From Neoceratodus forsteri (lineage: Eukaryota; Chordata; Ceratodontiformes; Ceratodontidae): DNA of 64,000 nt. Position 1 is the stretch's first letter. Every line of letters begins with the position of its first letter. The stretch is from NCBI GenBank assembly GCA_016271365.2, contig CM057452.1, forward strand, positions 1,247,159,001-1,247,223,000, in the 5' to 3' direction. The position numbers and the translations under genes were made by a program. Below are positions 46,401 through 57,062 of this stretch, in pieces. Below the pieces are notes generated by a model, which made no database searches, was not told where the DNA came from, and saw only the letters and a program-made list of their open reading frames with translations.

Positions 46401-48239
46401 TCACTATAAGGGGATAGTACTGCCCCCTAGGAACCTATAACTCCATTCACAGCCACTGAGCCATGAACCCCGAGCCCGCATGTATGCCCACCTTCCCCAC
46501 TGAATTTAGGATTTGTAAACAATGACAGTAGGGACACTATAGAAAATAAAACACTCTGATGCAATAACATAATGTCCTCCCTGTTTGTGTGGAAACACTC
46601 TCAGAGTCTTGCACAGTAAAAATAAAGCAGCACAGTGCTTTGGAACTGCAAGCACTTTAAGACCCTGCTTGTGTAAGCAACAGCAAGAAAGCTGCTGACA
46701 GTTGCATAGCAACTGCAAATCTCACATAACATCTTGCAAGATCTTCACAAGCAGGTGCAAAAGGAAAGGAATGATGCTAGGCCTCTTCTGTAGAGCTGGA
46801 AATGCCTGAGAGGCCATTAAGCAGCAGCAGCAACAACTAGCCCCATTAAACACGGGTAAAACTGATCCTTTTTTAAGAAACATCAGCTCAATCTGAGAGT
46901 ATTTAAAGGTAATGTGAATAACAGCAGGACATATTCACCTTGTTTAACAGAACGTCTTAAGAAAAGGGAACACTGAGATGTCCAAAAGTTTTTTTTTTAA
47001 AAAGCAGCTCTTTAAAAGAAATGCTAGAGGTGAGCAGGCCCTACATGACAATATTAAAATAACAGGGCTAAAAGGGCAATGGACTAGAATGAAAAGAACA
47101 TTTGAAACTAAGTATTGTTTCTCTTTCAATGAACAGCATTGCAAACTGAACACTGAGATGTCCAGAAGTTTAAAAGAAAAAAGCTCTTTAAAAAGAAACA
47201 CCAGCAGTGAACAGGCCCTTTGAAACAATGCTAAAACAACACACAGCAAAAAGAATATGAGTTAGAATGCAAAGAACATTTGCATCAGAGTATGTTTTTT
47301 TCTTTTAATGAACAGCCTTGTAAACTAGGAAATCAAGTTACTATAAAGCTGCTGCAGTAATAAATAATGGCAGTGGACTGATAATGTAAAATGCATATAT
47401 GAAATAGAAAACATTTTTACATTGAACAAGGAGTTCAGAAACCAGTAGGTTTATTTATTTTCTAGATAATCTCCACATGCTATAAAACCTTTCTTGAATG
47501 TAAAAAAAAAATTTTCAGAACAAGAAATTTTGAGGTAAGTAGCCCACTTTCGGTGAAATGGGTACAGGCTTAGGCAGGAGACATACCATATGCTTGTGCT
47601 TCAATACACACTGTGTTGGTGATAATCTGAATTGTCATTGTATTATAAAAAACATAGTTTGAATAATGAATGCACTTAGTGCAACTGGGAATATGTTAAA
47701 AACGTTCTATGTATATATTTAGAATAATTTAATACAACAACAATACAAGATGGTTCTGTACATACTAATCAATAATATGTGAATGAAATAATGAACTACA
47801 TAATCAATGTATTATGTTTATTCTTTTTAGAAAAGTAAAAAAGCCCTTTGAAAAAGATTCATCAGTAGAATCAAAATGTCAGGGCAGAAATAAACCTCAA
47901 CAATAAAAGAAACGTTTGTGGAACTTTATACACAAGACTGAAGGGATCCTTACAAAAGATCGTTTTCTTTTGCATGTATATTAAAATCTCCACTCTGAAC
48001 ATAAATTTATAAGTCTCCTGTCATTTTGTTTTATTAAAATATCAATTTTGTGCCCCCACATGTTTACCTAAATGAAACAGGTCATAATTTCCCCATTTCA
48101 CTCAGGTTATTGCATCATTGAAGGAGTGATGTGTTATGATTGGGGCTGTTACAAGAATGAAAAATTCTATGAAAGCATAAGTTTGTTAAGCATGTATGCA
48201 GCTTAATTCTTCATTGTAGCCCCATAATTTACTAATGTA

Positions 48240-48273
48240 CTTTACTTTATATTTGAATATATATGAATATGTG

Positions 48274-48308
<35 letters not shown>

Positions 48309-48312
48309 ATAT
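48240..48312. repeat. (AT)n microsatellite
   Basis: A run of alternating ta/at with a few interruptions. Confidence 0.9.
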
Positions 48313-48314
48313 AA

Positions 48315-48516
48315 TCATATTAAGGAGGCAGTATAGTGCAGTGGTTTAAGGCTCTGAGCTGCAAACCTGGAGACTTGGGGTTGAATACCACAGCTCCCAC
48401 TTGCATACTGTGTGACCCTTAGCAAGTCACTTAACTTCCTTGTACTTCCAGGTCGCACCTGTAAACAAGCGTTCAGCTTAGTGTGTCTCTCCTGGTAAAA
48501 AAATAAATAAATAATG
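48315..48516 (+). mobile_element. MIR-like tRNA-SINE with L2-type tail (copy 1)
   Basis: The head gtatagtgcagtggtttaag ... ggttgaataccac shows A and B boxes. The middle, acttgcatactgtgtgaccc ... aagtcacttaacttcc, is the core typical of MIR/CORE SINEs. The tail gtcgcacctgtaaacaagcg ... ctcctggtaaaaaaataaat matches the L2 tails in this window. A full-length, 200-bp copy. Confidence 0.85.
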
Positions 48517-48928
48517 TTTGTCTGTAGTTAAAAAGAAAACCATGATCTTCATATTGTAGCTTTGCAGACACCCATGATTTTCAGTTCACTGCCCATCACC
48601 CATTTCAATACCCTACTGCATATTGAACTTTCAGGTTTTTTGTTTTATTCCTGTTACCTTATTGCAGTCTGATTATAATATATCCACAGTCATTTTTTGC
48701 ACTTACCCTTGCCTTCGGGTTAAAAGATTACTTCACTTAACAAACACCTCCCCAAAGTGAAATCAGAAGTCTGAGTTTGGCTACAAAGTTTGGAAAAATT
48801 CCCCACTGCTTGCGGGTCTCAAAACTCAATAATTTCAGCCTGCCAGACATTGCTGGTGGTCCTCTCCTGCCCTAATACATGGATGTCATGCAGTTGGATG
48901 CATTGGATTTGGGATTTATTTTTGGGTG

Positions 48929-49444
48929 CTTTTAATTAGCATGATTAAAAACACCCCACATTTGTGAAGTGAAATAAATGAAGGCTGTACCTATGCTTGA
49001 ATTTTATATAAATTGCTTTATGCATGTACTAAAAGGGGTAATGCCTTAAGTATGATGGTGAATGCTATACCTATGCTTGAATTTTAAATAAATTGTTTTA
49101 TATGTGTACTAAAAAGGTTAATGCCTCAAGTATGATGGTGAATGCTACACCTATGCTTGAATTGTAAATACATCGTTTTATATGTGTGCAAATAGGGTGA
49201 ATGCCTTAAGTATGATGGTGAAAGCTATACCTATGCTTGAATTTTAAATAAATTGGTTTATATGTGTACAAAAAGGGTTAATGCCTTAAGTATGATGGTG
49301 AATGCTATTCCTATGCTTGAATTTTTAAATAAATTATTTTATAAGTGTACTAAATGGGTTAATACCTTAAGTATGATGGTGAATGTAGTATTAATTTATT
49401 TCACTTCACAAATGTGGGATGTTTTTAATCATGCTAATTAAAAG
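48929..49444. mobile_element. TIR element enclosing five 80-bp tandem units
   Basis: The 51-bp ends, starting cttttaattagcatgattaa (48929-48979) and inverted at 49394-49444, differ at one position. Between them, the anchor ctatgcttga recurs at 48991, 49071, 49151, 49231 and 49311, exactly 80 bp apart. The units contain 'tatgatggtgaatgct' and 'aataaattg' blocks. No ORF is credible; 49253-49441 only translates the repeat. It resembles a MITE whose interior is a satellite. Confidence 0.85.
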
Positions 49445-50040
49445 TGTGAGTTATAGCCAATGGGGTCATATCACCATGGTGATGTTATAATTGATGTGAA
49501 ATGTTACTAGTATTTGTAGTAGTGAGTGTCTCAGTATGTGATATGCCTTTGAAAAAGAACCAGGAGTTCAAAACAAGTCAGGCGTTCATCTGCATCTGCA
49601 ATAAATGTTTAAGTGAGTGATATTTTGCTTCAGCATCCCTCTTTTGGGGTTAGTGAGTGAGTGCTCTGAACAATATGTTTGGGTTTTAGTGCTGTGCATC
49701 ACTGTATTGTTGTCATTGCTGCCTCTTGCTCTGTCACTCTGACCTACCTCCCAGTTAATTGTACTGCTTGCTGACATTGATGTTTCTGTACTTTTCTGAA
49801 AGTCGGAGCACAAGAATGGTGTGACACCAGTCAGGAAGTAACATCAATGTGTAGAGAGATCATATAATTATGTAATTCTCAGTGTCAGCAGGGGCAGAAT
49901 AATCACAGGTGGGAGTTGGCACTTGGCACATGCAGAATAATGATGCTGATGGCAGTGGCACTAGAGCAGCAACAGTCCTGTTTTTATTTGTCACTTTTAC
50001 GCACAGGACAGCCCAGCTGAGATGCAACATATTTCTGCTG
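49445..50040. other. Unassigned stretch; possible Penelope-like tail at 49540-49605
   Basis: The text tgcctttgaaaaagaacc ... caataaatgttt at 49540-49605 is like gccctttgaaaaagattc ... agaaataaacctc at the palindrome tips (47850, 43600), so a small related fragment is possible. The rest shows nothing I can name. Confidence 0.4.
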
Positions 50041-50205
50041 TGGTCCTGCTTTTGACCATTTCCAAAGATTAATGGGCTAGAGCTCAGGGGGGTTGAGTGA
50101 CTGGCCCAAGGTCACACAGTGAGTATTTTGCTTAAGCAGGGTTTGAACTTGTGATCTCATGGTTATCAGTCCAGTTCTCAAAAAACTAGACAACACTGCC
50201 TCCTT
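50040..50205 (-). mobile_element. MIR-like tRNA-SINE, minus strand
   Basis: On the minus strand it starts ggaggcagtgttgtctagtt. Box B-like cacaagttcaaaccctg follows, then actcactgtgtgaccttggg and cagtcactcaacccc. The core and order are like the copies at 48315 and 50495. Confidence 0.75.
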
Positions 50206-50494
50206 AATTAACTCAAGAGAGTCAGACAGCACCAGTGGATAAGTACAGCAAGAGGAAAGCTTTACAAAATGCTGACTCTGAGCCAGTCGTAGCTAAATCC
50301 AAAAACCAAATACGGTACCCATTTCCATTATGCTCAGGGAGGAGTTTAAGACACACTGGAACCTGTAGCGCATTTCCAAGATGCATGCTTACATGGATAA
50401 GGACTTCTTCCTTTAATTTATTAACCCTCGGAATGCCTGAACATCATATCCCTCCCCACACAGTCCTTAGCTCCCCTTCTCCCACTTAATGTGA

Positions 50495-50705
50495 TTTATG
50501 GGCAGGCCATATAGCCTAGAGGATAATGTAACAAGCTGTGAATAAGCCTGGTACATCCAACACGTGGATTTGATTCCCACAACCTTCACTTGCATACTGT
50601 GTTACCCTGAACAAGTCACTTAACTTCCCCAGTGCTCCCAGATCAACCCTGAAAGCAGGCCTATTAGTTTAGCGGGCCTTATCTGGTTACCAAAAAATTA
50701 AAAAA
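50495..50705 (+). mobile_element. MIR-like tRNA-SINE with L2-type tail (copy 2)
   Basis: The head ggccatatagcctagaggat ... gtggatttgattcccac is followed by the core acttgcatactgtgttaccc ... aagtcacttaacttcc and a tail ending gggccttatctggttaccaa plus an A-rich run. It is the same family as 48315, diverged. Confidence 0.83.
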
Positions 50706-50729
50706 AGAATATATCGCTTACTTTGTCCC

Positions 50730-50945
50730 ATGCAATGTGATAATTCTCTGATCTGCCTCTCACCACTCGGTCTAAATTTGGTAATCTCATTCCATAGTAC
50801 TCCTGTACAAATTGTATATGTATTTTTGAAGCTGCATACTGTACCTAATGTAAAGTTGGTGGTGTACTCACCCCGGGTCGCCCCTGAAAAAGGGACCTCC
50901 AGTCTCAGTGGGTTTACCTGGTTAACAAAATCTAAATAAATAAAT
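50730..50945 (+). mobile_element. L2-like 3' UTR fragment
   Basis: It ends ccgggtcgcccctgaaaaag, then gggtttacctggttaaca, then aaataaataaata. This is the complete L2 tail seen after the RT frames at 29525 and 33715. No coding part remains. 50950-51510 to its right shows nothing I can name. Confidence 0.8.
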
Positions 50946-51514
50946 AGTACTTTACAATATCTGACATGATTATTGCCATTCAGGCTCCAACTCTGAGGGA
51001 TAGAAGATGAGGATCAGCACACTGTGTGGAGAAAAAGTAAATAATGAAATTTAATTCACATTAAGTGGGAGAGGCAAAGTTAAGGACTAGGTGGCCAGAG
51101 AGGTAGTACACAGAAGTGGGTTTTCTTATATTTCTGGGGACATAGGTACTAACACGTGGGGTATGGGACATTAGTTCTCACTGTGAAACTATGTGAGACT
51201 ATTATCAAGGAGATGCAAGCTCAGAACACTGCATTCTTGCATTAAAGTCTGAGTTTACAGCACGTTCTCTCTGCAGGCAGCACCTTTTCCATGTGGAACT
51301 AGGATACAGGACAGAACAATTTAAAAGGGTAAAATGATAGAAGTCTTTTGAAATGTGGGACTGTAAAGATAAGAAGGAGAAAGGCAATGCCACACAGCCT
51401 GGGACCTTCACATTATTTAGAGGGACTCTTAAAATGTGTCTGGGATCTCCCATTTATTTATAGTCATAACAAGAGCCCTGGCTTGGATTCCAGTTGAACC
51501 CAAGCCACTAAGTT

Positions 51515-51725
51515 TAGGGAGGTTCATTCCTGTAGACACAGGATTTGCACACCTCCTGTTGAAATGTATTTAGCTGATGGGTAAGTTGTGTGAGTAGTAT
51601 AGTCACTGGTTGAAATGTATTGTGTGCTGCCAGGGGTATGTGGTGGGTGTGTGGTTTCCAATTTAATGTGTTGTGTGTGTAGGGGGATATTTAGCCACTG
51701 GTTAAAATACAGTGTGTAGGGCTTG
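51515..51725 (+). repeat. Degenerate minisatellite, T/G-rich
   Basis: Words like cactggttgaaatgtattgt and 'gtgtgtgtag' recur at irregular spacing. It could be short tandem expansion of unique DNA. Confidence 0.5.
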
Positions 51726-51924
51726 GCAAGAGGGAACTGGTCACCCCCTACAGCCAATTAATAAAATGCTACTGCTCTGTTGGGGCTATAATTACTAGCC
51801 ACACTGACTACTACAGTAACCCACCAGGGAATCCATATATATTGTGTATCAAAAATATCTTCCTGCAGAGACAACCTGGACAACTTCCCCCAACTAAATC
51901 TAGTTTGTTTTTAATTTTTTCAAT

Positions 51925-52160
51925 ACGTAGAAACATAAAAACATAGACTTTGATGGCAGATAAGGACCACTTGGCCCATCTAGTCTGCCCATTCCCTACC
52001 TACAGGATAGGCCGCAGATCCTAGTTAACCAACAGCCTATTTCTTTCTACCCCCCACAAGAATTGCCTTATGTCTGTCCCATTCATTCATGTACCCTTTT
52101 CTTAATTCTTTTTTCAGTCTGTAGTCATCTGCCCCCTCTGTCTTTTTCATCTATTTCCAT
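51925..52160 (-). mobile_element. CR1 3'-end fragment, minus strand
   Basis: The left end has repeated agaaacataaaaacatag. The body gatggcagataaggaccact ... tcctagttaaccaacagcct is the inverse of the tail at 4040-4192. It is a 5'-truncated CR1 end. 52161-52845 and 52945-53090 hold nothing I can name. Confidence 0.8.
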
Positions 52161-52845
52161 GAAAAGCTTATTTAACTTTTTTTGGTTTTGCTCTTATTGA
52201 TATGCCTGGTTGGAAACATACAGTGCACCCATCTTTTAGATAAGTAGCTAGTTTTGAAGTGCAAAAAAATGTAAAACCAATTTATTCTTTACTATAAATT
52301 CTATTTTTTTCTTTAACTATTTAATTTTCTTTTCTATGTACCCAAGAGGTATAGGACTTACTCTGTATGGACCCATCTCAGCATAGGCAAAGTTCCAACT
52401 TGTTCCATATATCAGGAATTTAAAAAGGTTTGATGAGCTGAGGTATAACAAATATATTAACAATTTAAATCTGAAACAAGAGGTGGATATCCTTGATGAG
52501 CTGGGTAAGAGAATTGAAATGGTTGTTGAAATCTAAATGTAAGGTTGGGATTGAGAGTGGCTTGGTTTAATGAGCTGCATGGTGGGGGTGGGGAGAAAAT
52601 TTAAGCAAAAAAAATATTAAGGTCCAATCCATAAAGGAATTCTAGTTCTTCTGCATGTGCAGAGGCCAGGAAAAACTGTTTAGTGCCCTGTCTGCACAGA
52701 ATGTGCACCTGCAGGCAGCCAGTTCAGGAGTTAGAGACATGTATGTGTGTGACCCCCAAATAGTTTTTAGGATTTGGTGGGCACACAGAAGCTAGCAACA
52801 TTACATAGTTTGATGATCTACCATAATACCAACAACACAGGCACA

Positions 52846-52942
52846 TAAATCACACACTGTGTGGTGAAGACATATGGGTACGATTGGTCACAGTAAAAAC
52901 TGCCCCAGCCCTGGAATGTCTTTACCACACAGTGTGCACTGT
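52846..52942. repeat. Short hairpin repeat, arms about 23 bp
   Basis: cacacactgtgtggtgaaga is inverted as ttaccacacagtgtgcactg, about 45 bp apart. It may be the ends of a small MITE relic. Confidence 0.5.
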
Positions 52943-53094
52943 TTTGTCAAGTCTACTATTCTGAATACAGTGCCCCTTAGAGGCCTGCCATATCCAACAG
53001 TTGAGCATCATTTTCCTTAATTCAAATATTTTATTAATTATGGGCTTTTCCAGGTGCACACTGCAATGACTCTTTTCTTTTTAAGAATTGTTCT

Positions 53095-53190
53095 ATAGTT
53101 GTATTATATGTTGTATTTATGTGTCAACCCCAGGATGACACTGTATTAGGTATTGTGGTGCCAGTAGTCTTACCTACTAAACAAAATAAA
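53095..53190 (+). mobile_element. Degraded L2/SINE-type tail
   Basis: gtgccagtagtcttacctac followed by aaacaaaataaaac is like the shared tail but more diverged. Confidence 0.4.
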
Positions 53191-53489
53191 ACAAACATAG
53201 TGATGTACAAGTGCAAATATGCAACAAAGATACTTTCAACATCACCTCCAAAGCAAAAATCTCCATACAAACAGTAACAGATGCAGTAACATCAAGAAAA
53301 TAGTAGCTGTATGAGCGAGCTATTTTTTCTTCCTGACTAGGAAACACTGCCTCCACTAGAGGCCCTGCTGCTGAGATTTAAATACTAATAGTGAATGGGT
53401 CATTTTAACATCTAACAGTAAGAATGCCATAAAACAGGATGCTACTGAGAATGTCCTTTCTCATGTAGACTTTAATTTAGAATGAAGGA

Positions 53490-53845
53490 TCCTGAGCAGA
53501 CCCTGACTGCATGATCTAGTCCTTCCAAGGGCATGATAACTTGGGTCCCAGGGCTGAACCAAGGAGAGGAAAGGAGGATTGAGCATTCAGAGGACTGCTT
53601 CCCTCTCCTGGGGAGGGGAATTCCTGCTGCACCACTTCTAGACTGCCACCAGGTTGAGGCATGATGGCAGGCAGTTGGCTTAACATACTGGGGGTCGGCC
53701 AGCAACAGAGCATGTGTTGCATGCGTGCCTCCACATGCATGCGCACTGGTGCAACTTGCATGCCACCAAGTCAGGGGAGAAAAATTGAAAAAGAGCCAGT
53801 AGATGAAGCCAAGCTCCTCCTCTGGCCTGCACTATCAGCCTGGGA
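53490..53845 (+). mobile_element. Long tRNA-type SINE, copy 4, partial
   Basis: The block 'cttgggtcccagggctgaac' leads into 'attcagaggactgcttccctctcc' (about 53540-53610), matching copies 2 and 3 with changes. The tRNA head is degraded and the 3' end is missing, so this is an older, partial copy. It abuts CR1-B. Confidence 0.6.
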
Positions 53846-53919
53846 CTTGCTGTAGAATATGAAAATATGAAAATAGTCAACAGAAGAAGACCTTACAGTC
53901 TATCCAGTCTGCTCAATTG

Positions 53920-56250
53920 TGAAGCCCATTCCCCAGCAACTACTGTGGGCTCCATCCCACCATCCTTACCAACCCTAACTCTCTCCTTCTTGCTGTCTCA
54001 CCCCCTCTTAAATCCACCCTCTGTTTTTTGTGAGGTGACCTCCCCTAGGAGTTCATTCCACCCCACCTCCACTCATTTTGTGAAGAAGTGTCTCCTGACT
54101 CCTTCCTGAATCTTCCTCCTGCCAGCTTATAGCAGTTCCCCCTTGTGGTATTGTTTCCACTTCGACAAAATAGGTTCCCTATATCCACCTCGTTGACACC
54201 TTTCAAGCACCTGAAGGTTTCAGCCATATTCCCCAGCTCCCTTCTGTCCTCAAGCGAGTACATGTTGGAGTCACCCAGTCTGTCCTCATACACCATGCAC
54301 TGCTGCCCCATGACCATCTTTCTTGCCATCCTCTGGACTGCCTCAAACATGTTGATATCCTGTTTCAGGTACAGTCTCCAGTATTAAATGTTATGCTCCA
54401 GGTGCAATCACATCAAGGATCAGTACAATGGCAATATTACCTCTTCCCATCTACTCTTGTAACCCTGTGCAATGCACCCAAGCATTCTGTTTGCCTTGGC
54501 TGCTACCTTTCTCCACTGCATTGTTTGTTTTAGGTTGCTAGTAATGGCTACTGTTATCTAGAGTCCAGCTCTAGATCTATTAGATTCTTGTGTATCTGTA
54601 GTGTTAGCCAAAGAACACACACACACACACAAGCAGTAAGTAATAATGAAAAGTTTATTACAATACTCATGCCAAACATATGACAGAGAAAATCACAAGG
54701 AAGTTGGTTTCTTACCAGTCCTTGAGGAAGGTGTAATATCCATGAGGAACAGGCTTACAGAAGGTTATATAGTAGTGATAACAACATAGTTATAGATATG
54801 AGGAACATAACACATTGAACGTGTTATCCTAAATAAGGCATAAACAAGACATCTCCCTTAGGCAGTTACTTAGGAAACAGAATTACTAATGAGTAAGAAG
54901 TTAGAACAATTAAACTATTCTGTCAGCAATAAATCACAGACAAAGAGAAATGCTGAGTATACAGAAATACATGTGGTGTAATACCTAAGTATAAGACACA
55001 AACTATGTATGATTATATAAGAATATATAACAATCAACTGATGATCCAAAAAGGCCCTCTGATCAGTGATATGGGTCAGAACACATGTGTATAAAATATA
55101 TAAATGAAAACATAACCTAGGTACATGCATTGTAGTGAGGTATAATGTACTATGCATGATGAGTGCAAAACATAAATCATAACAGTAAAACAACATATAA
55201 AATGATGTAAACATAATATACAGTAGCATATATTAGCAGCAAAGCACATTCCTAATACCCACACTTGTACGATGGGTACCTACATCTTACACAGTAGTGC
55301 AAATAGCAGTATCACAGTGTAAGTGACCAGGAATACATTGTAATGTGTATGTGGGATAGTAGGGGTGTGTAACCCAGGCATAACACTACTCCCAAGTCTT
55401 TTTCCTCTTCAGATGTGGTGACCTGGATCCACTGGCAGTACTCAGTACTCGGGTTCATTCCTCATATTTACATGACTTTGTACATATTTGCATTGAACCT
55501 GAGCTGCCATATGCTAGACCATCTGTCCAGCTTTGCTAGGCCTTCTTTAAGGTCCTGTACCCCCTCATCCATGTCTACCCTTCCATGGAGCTTGGTGTCA
55601 TTTGCAAAGAGGCAGATTTTGCCTTTTATGCAGTCTCCAATGTCACTTATGAACATGCTGAACAACACTGGGCATAGAACTAACACTTGTGGGACCCCAC
55701 TAGTAACTTCCATCATTCCAGAGAGCTTGCCCACTACCACCCTCTGTGTTCTACCTCTTGACCAATTTGCCACCCACCTTGTTAATTTACTTCCTTCCCT
55801 AGGTCCTCCAACTTCATGATCAACCTCTTGTGGGGTACCAAGTCAAAAGCCTTGATGAAATCCAAGTAGAACATGTCAACCGATTGTCCCTTGTCTACTG
55901 TCTTCATCACCCGGTGAAATAAGTCAATCTGGCTGGTTTGGCAGGATTTCTCTGCCATGAACCTGTGTTACCTCTCACCTTGGAGCCTATTTGCCTCCAG
56001 GAACTCAACCCGTCTTTCCTTCTGAATCATCTCCATTAGTTTACCAATAATGGAGGTCAGACTGACTAACCTGTAATTATCAGAGTTATCTCTGGGTCCA
56101 CTTTTGTGGAGTTGTGCCACATGTGTGGTTCTCCACTATTGGGGTACTATCCTCATATCTAATAAGCTGTTGAACAGACCTACCAGTTCCTCACCAGCTA
56201 CTTCAACACCCTTGGGTGAATACCATCTAGCCCTGGGGACTGGTTTACTT
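53920..56250 (-). pseudogene. CR1-B reverse transcriptase, interrupted
   Basis: Minus-strand RT starts near 56250 (SPGLDGIHPRVLK). It continues to 55468-55773: VVVGKLSGMMEVTSGVPQVLVLCPVLFSMFISDI and LFANDTKL. The catalytic FADD box has become FAND (Asp to Asn), and the usual GVPQGSVLG is changed, so activity is lost. Beyond the insertion, 54045-54350 gives MFEAVQRMARKMVMG, VYEDRLGDSNMYSLEDRREL and RCLKGVNEVDIGNLF. That is CR1 C-terminal text. Frame breaks occur between pieces. Confidence 0.85.
54600..55375. other. AT-rich insertion of about 780 bp in CR1-B
   Basis: The segment begins tgtagtgttagcca and ends ggcataacactact. These ends are imperfect inverted copies (TAGTGTTA / TAACACTA). A CA microsatellite lies at its left side. 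It could be a solo LTR or a non-autonomous DNA element; I saw no clear target duplication or coding frame. 54915-55264 ORFs are not convincing. Confidence 0.4.
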
Positions 56251-56299
56251 TGAGACCCATCAGCGGGGCACCCACAATTGTATTGCAGAATCTGCAATT

Positions 56300-57062
56300 T
56301 TCACAATCCTCCACAAAAACAGACATGTTCTGCAATTTCTTGCAATTTTTGAGTTTTGACCTCAAACTGGGGTATGGGGTAGTAGGGGAGTGGGGCAAGA
56401 TATGGAAGAATAAGGGGCTTTATGCTAAGGATAGGCTGCATCTCAACATCGAGGGTACACAGATGTTGAAACAAGGGCTGGCGAATTACATTAAAAACAA
56501 AATAGATTTAAACTGTGGGGGGGGCTGAATTGGACAGCTATGGGGAGTCACCTTACAGAGGAGACCAGAAGGCCTCCCTCCCAGAGAGGAATGAAGAAAG
56601 AGAATGAGGGAAAGTTACTAAGGCAGTAGTGTAGAAGAGAGGGACGGGGAGAGGAGGGACAGGACACAAGGTGGACGTTTGTATCCTTGAATGCAAGGAT
56701 CCTAGCAAACAAGGTGGCAGACTTCCAGGCATTGATGGCAGAAGGGGAGATAGATATTGCCACCATCTCAGAAACCTGGGTCACCCAATACCATTACTGG
56801 GATCTCAGGATCCTGGGATACAAGGTGTACCACAGGGACTGGGGGGGAGAGGGAGAGGGGTGACTATTTATGTTAGGGAGGGGATACTGTGTACCAGGGA
56901 GGATGGGGAAGAGGGGAGCCAGAAGCCATATGGGAATTGCTCCAAAGACCCAAAGGTAAGAAGCTCAGGATGGAGATGGTGTACAGGCCACCCTCAAAAA
57001 ACAAGGAGGTGGATAGGGAGCTGGGGGAGCAAATCAGAAAGGTTAGTGGCAAAGGGAGTAGT
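56300..57062 (+). mobile_element. CR1-family LINE (copy C), 5' part
   Basis: A plus-strand CR1 piece: the C-terminal end of the ORF1 esterase, then the start of the endonuclease. It meets minus-strand CR1-B at about 56260-56350 and stops near 57062, where a 408-bp repeat begins. The rest of ORF2 is not present. Confidence 0.82.
56350..57062 (+). pseudogene. CR1-C ORF1 end and endonuclease start
   Basis: At 56370-56525 the frame reads GEWGKIWKNKGLYAKDRLHL followed by NIEGTQMLKQGLANYIKN: block V of the SGNH esterase, with DRLHL for DGLHL. From about 56660, in shifting frames, the endonuclease start appears as SLNARILANKVADFQALM, IATISETWV and a Y.P-type block. Frameshifts break it at about 56850. 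It parallels copy A at 1845-2260. Confidence 0.8.

Larger units (their letters stand above)
43497..47972. repeat. 4.5-kb palindrome with Penelope-like ends at its centre
   Basis: The left arm (43497-45930) and right arm (46253-47972) are inverted copies. Examples: the text at 45284-45496 reads as the near-identical minus frame at 46506-46718, and ttgaggtttatttctgccct at 43598 is inverted at 47878. The left arm is longer because it holds SINE copy 3 (44268-44805) and about 190 bp at 45640-45835 missing on the right. Both arms contain two diverged tandem copies of a roughly 190-bp block. The spacer is 45931-46252. Confidence 0.87.
53848..56250 (-). mobile_element. CR1-family LINE (copy B), split by an insertion
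   Basis: The minus-strand 3' end near 53848 (tatttt-cata repeats on that strand) leads into ORF2 C-terminal text at 54045-54350. RT sequence continues at 55375-56250. An unrelated segment of about 780 bp (54600-55375) separates them. Confidence 0.85.

Noticed and set aside
46000..47900. Hammerhead ribozyme near the Penelope-like tips
   Set aside because: CTGATGA and GAAAC cores with supporting stems could not be found; only loose words such as catcagtagaatcaaaa occur.
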